This document shows positions 1 through 8,408 of a DNA stretch of 64,000 nucleotides, piece by piece. The notes under the pieces are model-generated. The model saw only the letters and a list, made by a program, of their open reading frames with translations, was not told the DNA's origin and did not search any database. Where the stretch lies: positions 62,001 to 126,000 of the forward strand of contig UQYQ01000001.1 of the NCBI GenBank assembly GCA_900545345.1, given 5' to 3'. Each line of letters opens with the position of its first letter. Positions within the stretch are counted from its first letter, which is position 1. The stretch is from an uncultured Ruminococcus sp. (GTDB lineage Bacteria; Bacillota; Clostridia; Oscillospirales; Ruminococcaceae). The translations under genes and the position numbers were made by a program.

Positions 1-249
1 GATGATATCGGCATGGAAGGTATGAACTTAATTGAAGAAATCGTTGATATTTTCGATGCTCAGGCAATCGAAACAGAAATTATTGCCGCTTCTATCAGAA
101 ATCCAATTCATGTTACTGCTGCTGCAAGGCTCGGCTGTGATATCGCAACAATTCCGATGAGTGTAATCAAGCAAATGATTAAACACCCTCTTACAGACAG
201 CGGAATTGAAAGATTCCTCAAAGACTGGGAAGGCGTTGAAACTAAGTAA
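1..249 (+). CDS. Transaldolase / fructose-6-phosphate aldolase-like protein, C-terminal part (cut by window edge)
   Basis: Only the last 82 residues are present; the frame is open from base 1, so the gene starts outside the window. The visible part matches the end of the small class I aldolases of the TalC/Fsa family, which cleave or form fructose 6-phosphate or transfer dihydroxyacetone units in the cytoplasm. Signs are the run around [17 protein letters not shown], the helix with [18 protein letters not shown] (phosphate-pocket region of the barrel) and the closing [15 protein letters not shown], typical of this family's C-terminus. The Schiff-base lysine lies upstream and cannot be checked. 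A terminator follows within 35 bases, so this is the last gene of its unit. Transaldolase versus F6P aldolase cannot be told from this fragment. Confidence 0.85.
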   Translation, partial: DDIGMEGMNLIEEIVDIFDAQAIETEIIAASIRNPIHVTAAARLGCDIATIPMSVIKQMIKHPLTDSGIERFLKDWEGVETK

Positions 250-280
250 TAAATAAGATATTAAACTAATATTTTATCAA

Positions 281-318
281 ACCGAAGTTTGAAAAATCAT
301 TCAAGCTTCGGTTTTTTA
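281..318 (+). terminator. Rho-independent terminator of the aldolase gene
   Basis: Stem ACCGAAG/CTTCGGT, extended by TTTGA/TCAAG, followed by six T; placed 32 bases after the aldolase stop. Confidence 0.85.
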
Positions 319-334
319 TTTATAAATACACATA

Positions 335-367
335 AAAAATCCCGCATCATATTGACACGGGATTTTA
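335..367 (-). terminator. Rho-independent terminator of the Fn3-tail protein gene
   Basis: Inverted repeat AAAATCCCG/CGGGATTTT with a 13-base loop. On the minus strand the stem is followed by a T-rich run. It sits just past the stop of the 613-residue secreted protein. Confidence 0.8.
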
Positions 368-382
368 GTATGTTAAATTTTA

Positions 383-2224
383 TTATTTAACTTTAACTTT
401 TCTGAGCTTCTTATTCCACTTGCTGTATACTCTGATAGTCTTACCATTCTTATCCTTGTATGTAGCATAAGCTCTAACTCTTACGAAGTATGTCTTCTTG
501 CTCTTAATCTTCTTATTCTTGATTGTGAGCTTTGTCTTCTTAACATCCTTCTTGAAGATAATCTTGCTCTTCTTGAACTTCTTGTTTGTTGAAACCTGAA
601 CCTGATAGCCCTTAGCTTTCTTAACTTTCTTCCAAGTTACGTTGATCTTCTTCTTAGCCTTGCTCTTAACCTTTAGAGTATTAAGCTTAGCCTGTTTCAT
701 AGCTTTCTTAGCAGCTGCCTTTTCCTTAGCAACAACCTTAGGGTTTCTTGTAGTCTTTACTACAGGTTGCTTTGTTGGAGTTGTAACAGAAGGGTTTGGT
801 CTTCCGCTATTTGTAGGATTAGAAGGTCTTACAATCTTCTTGAAGTTTGAAACTGTAAATGTAATAACCATCTCTTCGCCTACTTTGTAATCAACATCAA
901 GCGGATCAATAGGTGCACCAACTGAACTTGTATCACCCCAAGTATTATAAATCTCAAGTCTTAGATTATCATTGTCATCTTCAAGATCACCGAATAATGC
1001 TTTGCTAGCATCTTGAACAATTTCTTTTCCTGCTACTGTTATAGAATCAAGCTTTGCATCGAAACTAAAATCATTCTTACAATCTAAGAAATCTATAACC
1101 AAACACATTATACCGCTTACATCAGTCTCTGTACCATCTCCGTTTGCAGCAGGTATAACTAATTTGTATTGACCGTCTTTATCAATATCTACTGAAATTG
1201 TGCGTTCAATGCAAGGATAGTAGTCACCGTCTGTGAAATATATTGCAGCAGTAACTTTATCTTTACTAGGTGTTGGGCCAGGAGTTGGATCTTTTTTAAT
1301 CTCAGCACCCTTTAAAGTGAATTTAACTGATATTGATGTAATTGTTGACACATCTGCAGGAAGTGCAATACTTCCGGCTGCGTTCCATGCATTATAAACA
1401 TCAACTTTAATATCCTCTGGAGCATCCCAACCATATACTGAAATATTCTTTAGAGCATTTGGTACATCAACTGATGTGCCGTTAACAGTTACCTCATCTA
1501 CAGTGAGAGTTGCATTTTCATTAATTAATGTACCCTTAACTGCACCAGTTGATCTAAGTGTAACAGCTGACTGCTTGTTTAAGCTAATACCTGTAGCTGA
1601 AACCTCATATTGACCGTCTTTATTTACGCTTATTATATCTCCTAATTGAGTGCCATTGTTATCAATTAATCTGACTTTTGCAGCGTCTGAAGGGTCTGGG
1701 TCATCACCGCCGCCGATGTCACCAAGCTCATCTGTAGGATCTTCTAAATAGCATCCGATAAGCTTAGCACTTGTTATACCGTAATCGTCTTCTCCGTCAT
1801 TCTTGAAGACTACAGCCATAAACTGTGTTACATCGCTGTCATTACCTTCAAATGTTGCAACATACTTACCGTTTTTAGGTGTTGAGATTGCAGGGTTTTT
1901 ATCTCCTGGGTCCCATGCCTGTACACTACTACCATTATTAAGGCAAATGTAAGCTGTAGTGTTTGCTGTTGCACCTGTAACTTCAAATGCAACATAGAAT
2001 TTTTTGTTTTGAATCGCTGAGAATTTTGCGGTTGCACCATTATAGTCTTGAATTAGCTTAAGCTGAGAACCCTCAAGAGTACCTGTCTCGCCACCGCCGT
2101 ACCAGCCTTTTGTAGGCTTGATAGGCTCAAGAGCAGCTGAAGCTGTTGTAAATGATGTAATAGCAACTGCAGAGAAAGCCATAATTGCCGCTGTTACACC
2201 AGACAGAAGTCTTTTTAACTTCAT
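383..2224 (-). CDS. Secreted multi-domain protein with C-terminal Lys-rich fibronectin III-like module
   Basis: A 613-residue exported protein of unknown function. Residues 1-30 are a classical signal peptide (KLKRLL, then a hydrophobic core ending in TASAA). Several beta-rich modules of about 130 residues follow, separated by Gly/Asp/Pro linkers (GGGDDPDPS near 175, DPTPGPTPS near 310). Phrases such as KDGQYEVSATG and KDGQYKLVIPA recur, and the modules resemble carbohydrate-binding or Ig-like folds. The last 100 residues are very Lys-rich and carry a WKKVKKAKGYQVQVS motif plus a closing YSKWNKKLRKVKVK, typical of fibronectin III-like tails of clostridial surface proteins. The same tail occurs in the protein at 25755 and in the truncated gene at 63965. 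The basic tail probably binds the anionic cell wall (inference). ATG start with an AAGGAGGA site 8 bases upstream. No catalytic motif was recognised. Confidence 0.8.
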   Translation of the reverse strand: MKLKRLLSGVTAAIMAFSAVAITSFTTASAALEPIKPTKGWYGGGETGTLEGSQLKLIQDYNGATAKFSAIQNKKFYVAFEVTGATANTTAYICLNNGSSVQAWDPGDKNPAISTPKNGKYVATFEGNDSDVTQFMAVVFKNDGEDDYGITSAKLIGCYLEDPTDELGDIGGGDDPDPSDAAKVRLIDNNGTQLGDIISVNKDGQYEVSATGISLNKQSAVTLRSTGAVKGTLINENATLTVDEVTVNGTSVDVPNALKNISVYGWDAPEDIKVDVYNAWNAAGSIALPADVSTITSISVKFTLKGAEIKKDPTPGPTPSKDKVTAAIYFTDGDYYPCIERTISVDIDKDGQYKLVIPAANGDGTETDVSGIMCLVIDFLDCKNDFSFDAKLDSITVAGKEIVQDASKALFGDLEDDNDNLRLEIYNTWGDTSSVGAPIDPLDVDYKVGEEMVITFTVSNFKKIVRPSNPTNSGRPNPSVTTPTKQPVVKTTRNPKVVAKEKAAAKKAMKQAKLNTLKVKSKAKKKINVTWKKVKKAKGYQVQVSTNKKFKKSKIIFKKDVKKTKLTIKNKKIKSKKTYFVRVRAYATYKDKNGKTIRVYSKWNKKLRKVKVK

Positions 2225-2275
2225 AATAATTTCCTCCTTAAAAATTTTGAAATTATATCTTTTTGATACAATTTC

Positions 2276-2304
2276 ATTTTATCATTAAACTTTTTAAATA
2301 TCAA
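2276..2304 (-). promoter_or_regulatory. Sigma-A type promoter of the Fn3-tail protein
   Basis: On the minus strand TTGATA, 17 bases, TAAAAT, about 50 bases before the ATG. The rest of the 370-base gap between this gene and the tRNA cluster (2305-2550) is AT-rich with nothing else recognisable. Confidence 0.6.
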
Positions 2305-2550
2305 TAGTTTTTGAATATATAATTTTTTTTTTGTATACTTAATCAAAAAATCAATTAATATTTTGTGCAAAATGGAAATTGACATATGAAACAAGCATAC
2401 TTCTTGTCCCATATTGGTAAAAATAATCAATTTTGTTGTATAGCTTTAACAAAATATTTGCCCTATAAGCACAATTTATTTTTCATTTTCCACTATATTT
2501 TTCATAATTACAAAAACAGCAGTTCCCTGCTAATAAAGTCTTTTCAGATA

Positions 2551-2585
2551 AAAAATCGCATCCCGCAAAAAGCGAAATGCGATTT
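2551..2585 (-). terminator. Terminator of the tRNA operon
   Basis: AAATCGCAT/ATGCGATTT inverted repeat with a T-run on the minus strand, 11 bases beyond the CCA end of tRNA-Gly. Confidence 0.8.
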
Positions 2586-2595
2586 GTGCAAATTA

Positions 2596-2671
2596 TGGAG
2601 CGGGCAACGAGGCTCGAACTCGCTACCTCCACCTTGGCAAGGTGGCGCTCTACCAGATGAGCTATGCCCGC
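2596..2671 (-). tRNA. tRNA-Gly (GCC)
   Basis: 76-nt cloverleaf on the minus strand. The acceptor arm GCGGGCA pairs with TGCCCGC, there is a GTTCGAGCC T-arm, the anticodon loop is CTTGCCAAG (anticodon GCC) and CCA is encoded. Last of four tRNAs in one transcript. Confidence 0.95.
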
Positions 2672-2675
2672 ATTT

Positions 2676-2751
<76 letters not shown>

Positions 2752-2762
2752 AAATAATAAAT

Positions 2763-2839
2763 TGGCGACCTGGATGGGAGTCGAACCCACGACCTCTAGC
2801 GTGACAGGCTAGCGTTCTAACCAACTGAACTACCAGGCC
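2763..2839 (-). tRNA. tRNA-Asp (GTC)
   Basis: 77 nt on the minus strand. Acceptor GGCCTGG pairs with CCAGGTC (one G-U), the anticodon loop is CTGTCAC (GTC), the T-arm is GGGTTCGACTCCC and CCA is encoded. Confidence 0.95.
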
Positions 2840-2869
2840 ACAAGCCCCCGCTCTTGCAAGGACTAATTT

Positions 2870-2945
2870 TGGTGGGAACAACAGGGCTCGAACCTGTGAC
2901 CCTCTGCTTGTAAGGCAGATGCTCTCCCAGCTGAGCTATGCTCCC
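2870..2945 (-). tRNA. tRNA-Val (TAC)
   Basis: 76 nt on the minus strand. Acceptor GGGAGCA pairs with TGTTCCC, the anticodon loop is CTTACAA (TAC), the T-arm is AGGTTCGAGCCCT and CCA is encoded. First gene of the operon; a GTCGCT/AGCGAC hairpin lies between the promoter and this tRNA. Confidence 0.95.
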
Positions 2946-2978
2946 ACCGTTTTGTCGCTATTTTTCAGCGACTTGTAT

Positions 2979-3007
2979 ATTATATAGTATTTTGGACGAG
3001 TTGTCAA
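2979..3007 (-). promoter_or_regulatory. Consensus promoter of the tRNA-Val-Asp-Phe-Gly operon
   Basis: Minus strand TTGACA, 17 bases, TATAAT: a perfect sigma-A promoter about 35 bases ahead of tRNA-Val, as expected for stable RNA genes. Confidence 0.85.
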
Positions 3008-3093
3008 GTAGTTTATACTTTTTTTAGCAATAAATTTATTAATTTTTTGTAACTAATGTTTTTATAACTTTAACCGGCATTCAAACCTATCTC

Positions 3094-3124
3094 AAAAAAA
3101 GACTGCTCAAACGAACAGTCTTTA
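3094..3124 (-). terminator. Terminator of the signal-peptidase-like gene
   Basis: AAAGACTG/CAGTCTTT stem with a seven-T run on the minus strand, just after the stop of the 312-residue gene. Confidence 0.8.
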
Positions 3125-3129
3125 ATAAG

Positions 3130-4068
3130 TTATTCTTGCAAGTCTTTGTTTTCCTCAGTATCTTTAAGCTTATCAGTTTTTTCTTGAATATCCTGTGCCG
3201 CTTTTTCAGCTTTTGGAAGCTCCAGCTCTTTAAGCTTTGCATTTTCTTCTTCAAGAATTTTCATAAGCTCTTCTATTGCATTATTGGTAGGTTTCGTAAG
3301 GTCCTCTTTCATTTCAACCAGGTCATCTTTATTCACGCCTTCTTCAATAAGCGGTTCATTAAGTATTTCAGAGCCTCTTGAATCCGAAAAATGAGTAATC
3401 CCTTTATTATTCAACATATCATTGTTTAACTTTTCATTTTCATTTACAAAATCATCGAATGACTTCTGTGCATCATTGTCCGAGTCATTTTTTGATTTAT
3501 GATACTCTTCTCTGTTTTTCTCTCTTTTAGCTATTTGTTTTCTCTTATTTCGTTTATTCAAAACAAAGAAAATTATCACTGCAAGTGCAGGCACACCTAT
3601 AAAAATAAAGTATCCTGTACCTGAATTAGCCAGAACAATAATCTTTCCGAACAGCTCAAACTGATAGTTTGCAATTCCGACGATTTTGCTGCCTTTAGTC
3701 ATAACAGTATCGGTTGAACGGTCAAATTTAAGCTCATAATAAAGCTTATCATTCTCAACAGCTAAATTCACAAGACGCATAGCAGTTGTCCCATAATCTT
3801 TAACATTATCGGCAATGACAACTTTGCCTATATCGTCATTTGTAGGAACACCGTTTGTTGCAAAAATCAAAGTGTTTTTTTCAATGTTAGGTGCCATATA
3901 ATCGTCATGAATAAGGTAAAGACTATATCCGCCTATACTTGGAGTAACATTTTCATTCTTAAAAGCAATATGAACCATCACAACAAATGCAGATGCAAGA
4001 ATGAGTATTATCAGAAATATTATTCCAAAGACTTTAAACAGAGAAGTTTTGATTTCCTTACTGCCCAT
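3130..4068 (-). CDS. SipW-like (S26B) signal peptidase homologue lacking the catalytic residues
   Basis: A 312-residue membrane protein. Residues 10-35 form a first membrane helix and 150-170 a second, followed by a highly charged cytoplasmic tail of about 140 residues (KRNKRKQ, then an acidic/Lys coiled-coil-like end). The extracytoplasmic part follows the box order of the archaeal/SipW-type signal peptidase I family: DDYMAPNI at 55-62 stands where the family has SGSMEPTI, IGKVVIAD at 80-87 matches GDIVVF, TTAMRLV at 94-100 matches the THRVV box and TKGSKIVGIANY the KGD box. The nucleophilic Ser is Tyr57 and the general-base His is Met97, so it is very unlikely to cut signal peptides. It may be a chaperone or regulator of export, or a decayed enzyme kept for its tail. 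ATG with AAGGGATG upstream; alone in its unit. Confidence 0.7.
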   Translation of the reverse strand: MGSKEIKTSLFKVFGIIFLIILILASAFVVMVHIAFKNENVTPSIGGYSLYLIHDDYMAPNIEKNTLIFATNGVPTNDDIGKVVIADNVKDYGTTAMRLVNLAVENDKLYYELKFDRSTDTVMTKGSKIVGIANYQFELFGKIIVLANSGTGYFIFIGVPALAVIIFFVLNKRNKRKQIAKREKNREEYHKSKNDSDNDAQKSFDDFVNENEKLNNDMLNNKGITHFSDSRGSEILNEPLIEEGVNKDDLVEMKEDLTKPTNNAIEELMKILEEENAKLKELELPKAEKAAQDIQEKTDKLKDTEENKDLQE

Positions 4069-4228
4069 AAAAGTAACATCCCTTCTTATTGTTTATACTA
4101 CACAAAATTTCACAAAAACATTATAACACAAATATTATAATTTTTCAATCACTTTTTTATTTCCACATTTATCACCATTACTTAGCAATAAAAATAAGGC
4201 TGTCTGCAACTTTTAAAAATAAAAAGTA

Positions 4229-4256
4229 TTGACATAATATTTCCGTATGATATAAT
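4229..4256 (+). promoter_or_regulatory. Promoter of tRNA-Thr
   Basis: TTGACA, 16 bases, TATAAT, ending 20 bases before the mature 5' end of tRNA-Thr. Confidence 0.85.
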
Positions 4257-4276
4257 AGTCACTGACGATATCAGTT

Positions 4277-4352
4277 GCTTGTGTAGCACAGTTGGTAGTG
4301 CAGCTCATTCGTAATGAGCAGGTCGCAGGTTCGAGTCCCGTCACAAGCTCCA
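4277..4352 (+). tRNA. tRNA-Thr (CGT)
   Basis: 76 nt on the plus strand. Acceptor GCTTGTG pairs with CACAAGC, the anticodon arm GCTCA-TTCGTAA-TGAGC gives anticodon CGT, the T-arm is AGGTTCGAGTCCC and CCA is encoded. Single-gene unit with its own promoter and terminator. Confidence 0.95.
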
Positions 4353-4358
4353 AACAGC

Positions 4359-4394
4359 AAAAATCACGCATTAAGTACAGTGCGTGATTTTTTC
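4359..4394 (+). terminator. Terminator of tRNA-Thr
   Basis: AAAATCACGCA/TGCGTGATTTT stem with a T-run, 8 bases after the tRNA. Confidence 0.85.
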
Positions 4395-4410
4395 ATTAAA
4401 ACTCATAACC

Positions 4411-4449
4411 AAAAAAAGCAGACGCATAATTCACTCATGTGTCTGCTTT
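4411..4449 (-). terminator. Terminator of the choice-of-anchor A protein gene
   Basis: AAAGCAGAC/GTCTGCTTT stem with a seven-T run on the minus strand, 12 bases beyond the stop. Confidence 0.8.
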
Positions 4450-4461
4450 ATATTTTATATA

Positions 4462-6012
4462 TTACTTGCCTTTACTTCCGGCTTCAATCAATTTTCTTCT
4501 GTTAAAAAATCCATATAACCCCATAGCTAATAACAGTCCGCCGAGAACAACAGGTGTTGCTTTTCTGTCCTCAGTACCTGTATTAGGCATTTCCAGCATC
4601 AATGCAAGAGTCCTTCTTAAACTTTTGAGTTCTTTCTTCTGCTCTTCGGTCAAATCAGGTTTTTTTAACAACTCATCTATGTACGCAAGTGTTCTTCTGA
4701 TTTGCTGAGGTGTTGGATTCTCAGGTACAGTAACCAATGGAGTTGTGGTAACCGTATTGGTCACTATCAAAGGCTCAGGAGCGGTAGTTGCAGAAGTAGT
4801 TGTTGAATTCTCGCCGGTAACTACAGTAGTTGGCTTTACTGTAACCTTTGTAGTCTCAGTCGGTTTCGTTTGTGTAGGTTTAGTAGGTGTTTTTGTCGGC
4901 GTCACGCTAGGATCTGTCGGATCACTAGGTTTTGTCGGCGTTACGCTCGGCTTTGTCGGATCTGTTGGGTCAGTAGGTTTTGTCGGTGTTACATCTTCCG
5001 GCTTTTCACCAGTGTAGTACCATGAGTGTGATTCACCATTTATAGAACAGCTTTCGGCAATTAAAGTTCCGTCAAAATTTGAACTGAAGTTAACTTTTGC
5101 ACCGGGTGCCATAATGCTTCCGATCCACTCATTAGGGAAGTTTATTGTTCCGTTATAAACTTTATCAGCTTTTGAACTGTCATAAAAATTCCAAAGAATC
5201 TTTGAGTTTTCCACATCGCATCTTTCCTTATTAGCCTCACCGTTGAATCTGACTCTTACAGGAACATATACCTCATCGCCTGTACCGGCCAAATCAACAT
5301 TAACAATAAGGGTAGTTTTACTCGTATCAGAAACCAAAACATTCAGCAAAGCATGATTACAAAGTGCAATAGTATCTTTATATTTTATATTTTTAACATG
5401 TACGCCATCTGCTGTTGTTTTAATTTCAGCACTGTTCATTTCAAATTTTGTTTGAACATTATCAGAGTTCTTAGCATTTGCGTATTCTTTGGACAGATTT
5501 TTTAAATTCTCAAATTCTTTATCTAAATCAATATATGGTTTTGATTCATCTTCAACAAAAAGCTTACAATCTTTAGGAGGCATTTCAGTAGTTGAAAAAC
5601 CATTCATCTGAACTTTGTTCTTATTTCCGTTATCAGTTAAAACAACTTTCGCACCTTTGCCGAAAACGAACGGGTTGCCGTAAAATGCAGTGCTAAAACC
5701 AGTTGATAAATTTTTTATATAGTTAGGGAAATCGTTCTTGACAGTCTCTTTTCCGTCATCATCCTTTACAAGAGCCTGACCGAAAGTGCTGTTGATACTG
5801 ACTAAATTTCCGACTGCTATATTTCCAAAACAATGTGCATTTATATTAGCGTCTTTCCTGATAAACATATGAAAATCAGTAGCAATACCCAGCGGCAAAT
5901 CAGCGTCATATTTATACTCAGGTAACTCAAAAACAGCAAAAACAGGCAATGAAATAATTAATAATAAAGATAAAGCTGTTAGTCCGCTGAAAATTCTCTT
6001 TATACATTTCAC
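4462..6012 (-). CDS. Surface-anchored choice-of-anchor A domain protein with Thr/Pro stalk and MPNTG sorting signal
   Basis: A 516-residue exported protein. The GTG start is preferred because SD AAGGG is 9 bases upstream; the earlier in-frame ATG overlaps that site. A signal peptide follows at once (KCIKRIF, then a hydrophobic core to about residue 25). Residues 35-330 carry the choice-of-anchor A (collagen-binding-like) fold: GIATDFHMFIRKDANINAHC at the start, the VGNLVSIN strand, and the late WIGSIMAPGAKVNFSSNFDG block. Then comes a Thr/Pro-repeat stalk (TPTKP, DPTDP). The end is a sortase cassette: MPNTG at 475-479, a hydrophobic helix and a basic tail (NRRK). Sortase would cut Thr-Gly and link it to peptidoglycan; no sortase gene is in the window. 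Met instead of Leu in the LPXTG position is a known variant. Likely an adhesin. Confidence 0.85.
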   Translation of the reverse strand: MKCIKRIFSGLTALSLLLIISLPVFAVFELPEYKYDADLPLGIATDFHMFIRKDANINAHCFGNIAVGNLVSINSTFGQALVKDDDGKETVKNDFPNYIKNLSTGFSTAFYGNPFVFGKGAKVVLTDNGNKNKVQMNGFSTTEMPPKDCKLFVEDESKPYIDLDKEFENLKNLSKEYANAKNSDNVQTKFEMNSAEIKTTADGVHVKNIKYKDTIALCNHALLNVLVSDTSKTTLIVNVDLAGTGDEVYVPVRVRFNGEANKERCDVENSKILWNFYDSSKADKVYNGTINFPNEWIGSIMAPGAKVNFSSNFDGTLIAESCSINGESHSWYYTGEKPEDVTPTKPTDPTDPTKPSVTPTKPSDPTDPSVTPTKTPTKPTQTKPTETTKVTVKPTTVVTGENSTTTSATTAPEPLIVTNTVTTTPLVTVPENPTPQQIRRTLAYIDELLKKPDLTEEQKKELKSLRRTLALMLEMPNTGTEDRKATPVVLGGLLLAMGLYGFFNRRKLIEAGSKGK

Positions 6013-6073
6013 TATAATCATCCCTTCGCTAAAGTATATATTTTTTATCTGCTGCCTCTTATTTCTTATGTTT

Positions 6074-6102
6074 ATACTATTATTATAAAAGAAAAAAGTC
6101 AA
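6074..6102 (-). promoter_or_regulatory. Probable promoter of the choice-of-anchor A gene
   Basis: Minus strand TTGACT, 17 bases, TAGTAT, about 60 bases before the GTG. Between here and the terminator at 6325 (6103-6324) there is only AT-rich sequence with no gene or clear motif. Confidence 0.5.
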
Positions 6103-6324
6103 ATCAACCAAAATAAGTTAATTGTTTTTATATTTGATTATATCATTAACTGTTTTTTAATAATTAATTCCTCACTTTAAATTGATAAAACAAAGAAATT
6201 TAGTTTTCCAGTTTTTCATCATGCAAACTTTCAAATATTAATTAATTTTTTATTAAAATACTGTTGAAAACTAAGCTTAATATCCTGAATTAAAATTTAC
6301 AAAATATTAACTTATATAAACGAT

Positions 6325-6358
6325 AAAGACCGCCGAAGAGCCGGCGGTCTTTATTTTT
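6325..6358 (-). terminator. Strong hairpin terminator after the four-helix membrane protein
   Basis: AAAGACCGCCG/CGGCGGTCTTT stem with a short loop. It is T-rich on both strands; on the minus strand it serves the gene ending at 6366. Confidence 0.75.
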
Positions 6359-6365
6359 TATATAT

Positions 6366-6962
6366 TTAATAATCAACGATACTTTTTGTCGGAGCATTAT
6401 CTCTTTTAGCTTTTTCCTTTTTCTTTTTCTTAAAAACTGTAAATATGGTCATAATAAATAAAATAAATGAACATAATAAAAACAGAAGTATAGGATAATG
6501 CCTGATCATAAATTCATATTCAGGATGTATATTGCCGTTTTCCGTAACTCTTCCGGTCAGATAATCCACAAAATGTTTTTTTGTTATGAAAAAATATACT
6601 GATGTCGAAACAAGAGAAATTATAAAGCTTGAAAAATAAAGCCTTTTCAACGCAAGAATAACAGCAATGAGCATTGCAACTAAGCTTATAATAATTATCC
6701 ATCCTATATATGTATTATCAATCCATGGAACCCATTTCTTAAAAATATTTATCGCAGTAATTAATCCGTAGAAAAAACCCGAATATAAAAAAGGAAGTAT
6801 CATTATAAATTTTATAATCTTATACCAAATTGATTCTTTTTTCACAAATTTCCCGACAACTTTAGCTGAAGCTTCTTTACGCTTCTCTTCTTTTTTTCTG
6901 AAAGCTTCATCATTTTTCATTTTTTCTTCTTTTATTTTTCTTAGACGATCAGCTTTTGACAT
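6366..6962 (-). CDS. Hypothetical membrane protein with four predicted helices
   Basis: About 198 residues from the ATG of MSKADRLRKIKEEK. The N-terminal 45 residues are highly charged (Lys/Glu-rich, probably a helical cytoplasmic segment). Four hydrophobic segments then appear at roughly 50-76, 85-105, 110-127 and 158-180, and the end is basic (FKKKKKEKAKRD). No family was recognised. The start is uncertain: a strong AAAGGAGGA site lies 33 bases upstream of this ATG with a perfect GCTCTT/AAGAGC hairpin in between. An in-frame GTG directly abutting the SD is too close to be used. No partner genes; monocistronic. Confidence 0.6.
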   Translation of the reverse strand: MSKADRLRKIKEEKMKNDEAFRKKEEKRKEASAKVVGKFVKKESIWYKIIKFIMILPFLYSGFFYGLITAINIFKKWVPWIDNTYIGWIIIISLVAMLIAVILALKRLYFSSFIISLVSTSVYFFITKKHFVDYLTGRVTENGNIHPEYEFMIRHYPILLFLLCSFILFIMTIFTVFKKKKKEKAKRDNAPTKSIVDY

Positions 6963-6974
6963 ATCATTATATAT

Positions 6975-6990
6975 GCTCTTAATGAAGAGC
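6975..6990 (-). promoter_or_regulatory. Hairpin between Shine-Dalgarno and start codon
   Basis: GCTCTT-N4-AAGAGC directly after AAAGGAGGAGT and before the ATG at 6962. The same arrangement is seen before accB, metH and the AEC transporter gene. Confidence 0.55.
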
Positions 6991-7256
6991 ACTCCTCCTT
7001 TTTGAAAACTTAAAAATTAAAAGTTTTTATCACATATCAATAATCTACATATAAGTATAACATAATTCTACTATAAAACTCAACCCCTAATTTACATTAC
7101 GACCAATGCAAATAATTCTATAAAAACCATAGAATTATGCAGGTTAATCTGCAAAATATAATAGAGATGCGGCATCAAATTCATCAGATTCATGCTTTAA
7201 AAATTTGCTCATTCAAATTTTTAAACACTTAAAATTACAAGAAAGGATAATTGTTT

Positions 7257-8408
7257 ATGAAGAAGACAATAAAATCTTTAACTGTTATTTTGATGACAGC
7301 TTTTTTTCTGATATCATCAATTACCTTTTTATCATCTTATAATTTTTATCTGCCGAAATCAATTGCGGTGATAAATTATTCAAATCATAACAATAAATTT
7401 TCAGCAAAAACAGACAACGCCTTAAAAGTTAATGCTTCTGTTAAAAAGGTTGTTCCTTGCGGACAGCCGTTCGGAATAAAAATGCTGACTGAAGGCATCA
7501 TGGTTGTCAGACTGTCAGATATAAACGGAAAAAATAATTCATGCCCGGCAGAGGAAGCCGGAATTAAAGTAGGTGATATTATTATTTCCATTGATGAAAA
7601 AAAAATAACTTCTAATGAAGATTTATCAAAGGTAATTTCTGCTTCAGGCGGAAAAACAGTTGAAGTAGTTTTAAAACGAAATAATTGTGAAGACAATCTG
7701 ACATTAAAGCTTACTCCTGAATATTGCAATAATGAAAAATGCTATAAAACCGGAATGTGGGTAAGAGATTCTTCTGCGGGCATCGGGACTATAACATTTT
7801 ATAATCCATATACAGGAAATTTCGGCGGATTGGGACATCCTGTTTGTGATTCAGACACCGGAGACCTTCTTCCCCTTTTAAGCGGTGAAATATGCGGAGT
7901 ATCTGTTACCGGATATAAAAAAGGTTCATCAGGAGCACCGGGTGAGCTTCACGGAAGATTTCTAAGCGGAAATGAGTTAGGTACTCTATCTCAGAATACT
8001 GAATCAGGAGTTTTCGGAAAAATTGACGAATCACCGAGTAAGCACGAAGAAGTTGAAATTGCTGACAACAGCGAAATAAAAACCGGAAAAGCCGAAATAC
8101 TAACCACAATAAACGGTTCAGAACCTCAAAAATATTCTATCAATATTGAACAGGTTAATCCTGATGATCCGGATTTAAAAAACCTTGTTATCAGAATCAC
8201 GGATAAAACTCTTTTAGAAAAAACCGGAGGAATCCTTCAGGGCATGAGCGGCAGCCCAATAATACAAAACGGAAAACTGGTTGGTGCAGTCACACATGTT
8301 TTTGTAAATAATTCTTCAATGGGATACGGTATATTCGCTGACACAATGTACACTCAGTCACAAAAAAGCAATATAAGCGACAAAAGCTCTTTAAATTTTG
8401 CTGCATAA
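7257..8408 (+). CDS. spoIVB: SpoIVB sporulation peptidase
   Basis: About 383 residues. This serine peptidase (family S55) is made in the forespore, crosses into the intermembrane space and triggers pro-sigma-K processing by cutting SpoIVFA. Residues 1-30 are an N-terminal membrane/signal segment. A PDZ domain spans about 70-155 (GIMVVRLSDIN, AGIKVGDIIISIDEKKI). The peptidase domain follows with GGLGHPVCD (catalytic His194) and GMSGSPIIQNGKLVGAVTH (catalytic Ser331). Length and order match Bacillus and Clostridium SpoIVB. ATG at 7257 is chosen over TTG at 7251 because GAAAGGA ends 9 bases before the ATG but only 3 before the TTG. It sits directly upstream of spo0A, the standard neighbourhood in Firmicutes. 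Confidence 0.93.
   Translation: MKKTIKSLTVILMTAFFLISSITFLSSYNFYLPKSIAVINYSNHNNKFSAKTDNALKVNASVKKVVPCGQPFGIKMLTEGIMVVRLSDINGKNNSCPAEEAGIKVGDIIISIDEKKITSNEDLSKVISASGGKTVEVVLKRNNCEDNLTLKLTPEYCNNEKCYKTGMWVRDSSAGIGTITFYNPYTGNFGGLGHPVCDSDTGDLLPLLSGEICGVSVTGYKKGSSGAPGELHGRFLSGNELGTLSQNTESGVFGKIDESPSKHEEVEIADNSEIKTGKAEILTTINGSEPQKYSINIEQVNPDDPDLKNLVIRITDKTLLEKTGGILQGMSGSPIIQNGKLVGAVTHVFVNNSSMGYGIFADTMYTQSQKSNISDKSSLNFAA

Noticed and set aside
4745..5017. Plus-strand ORF rich in Val/Gly/Thr inside the choice-of-anchor gene
   Set aside because: It is the mirror of the Thr/Pro repeat stalk on the other strand; no SD and no independent composition.
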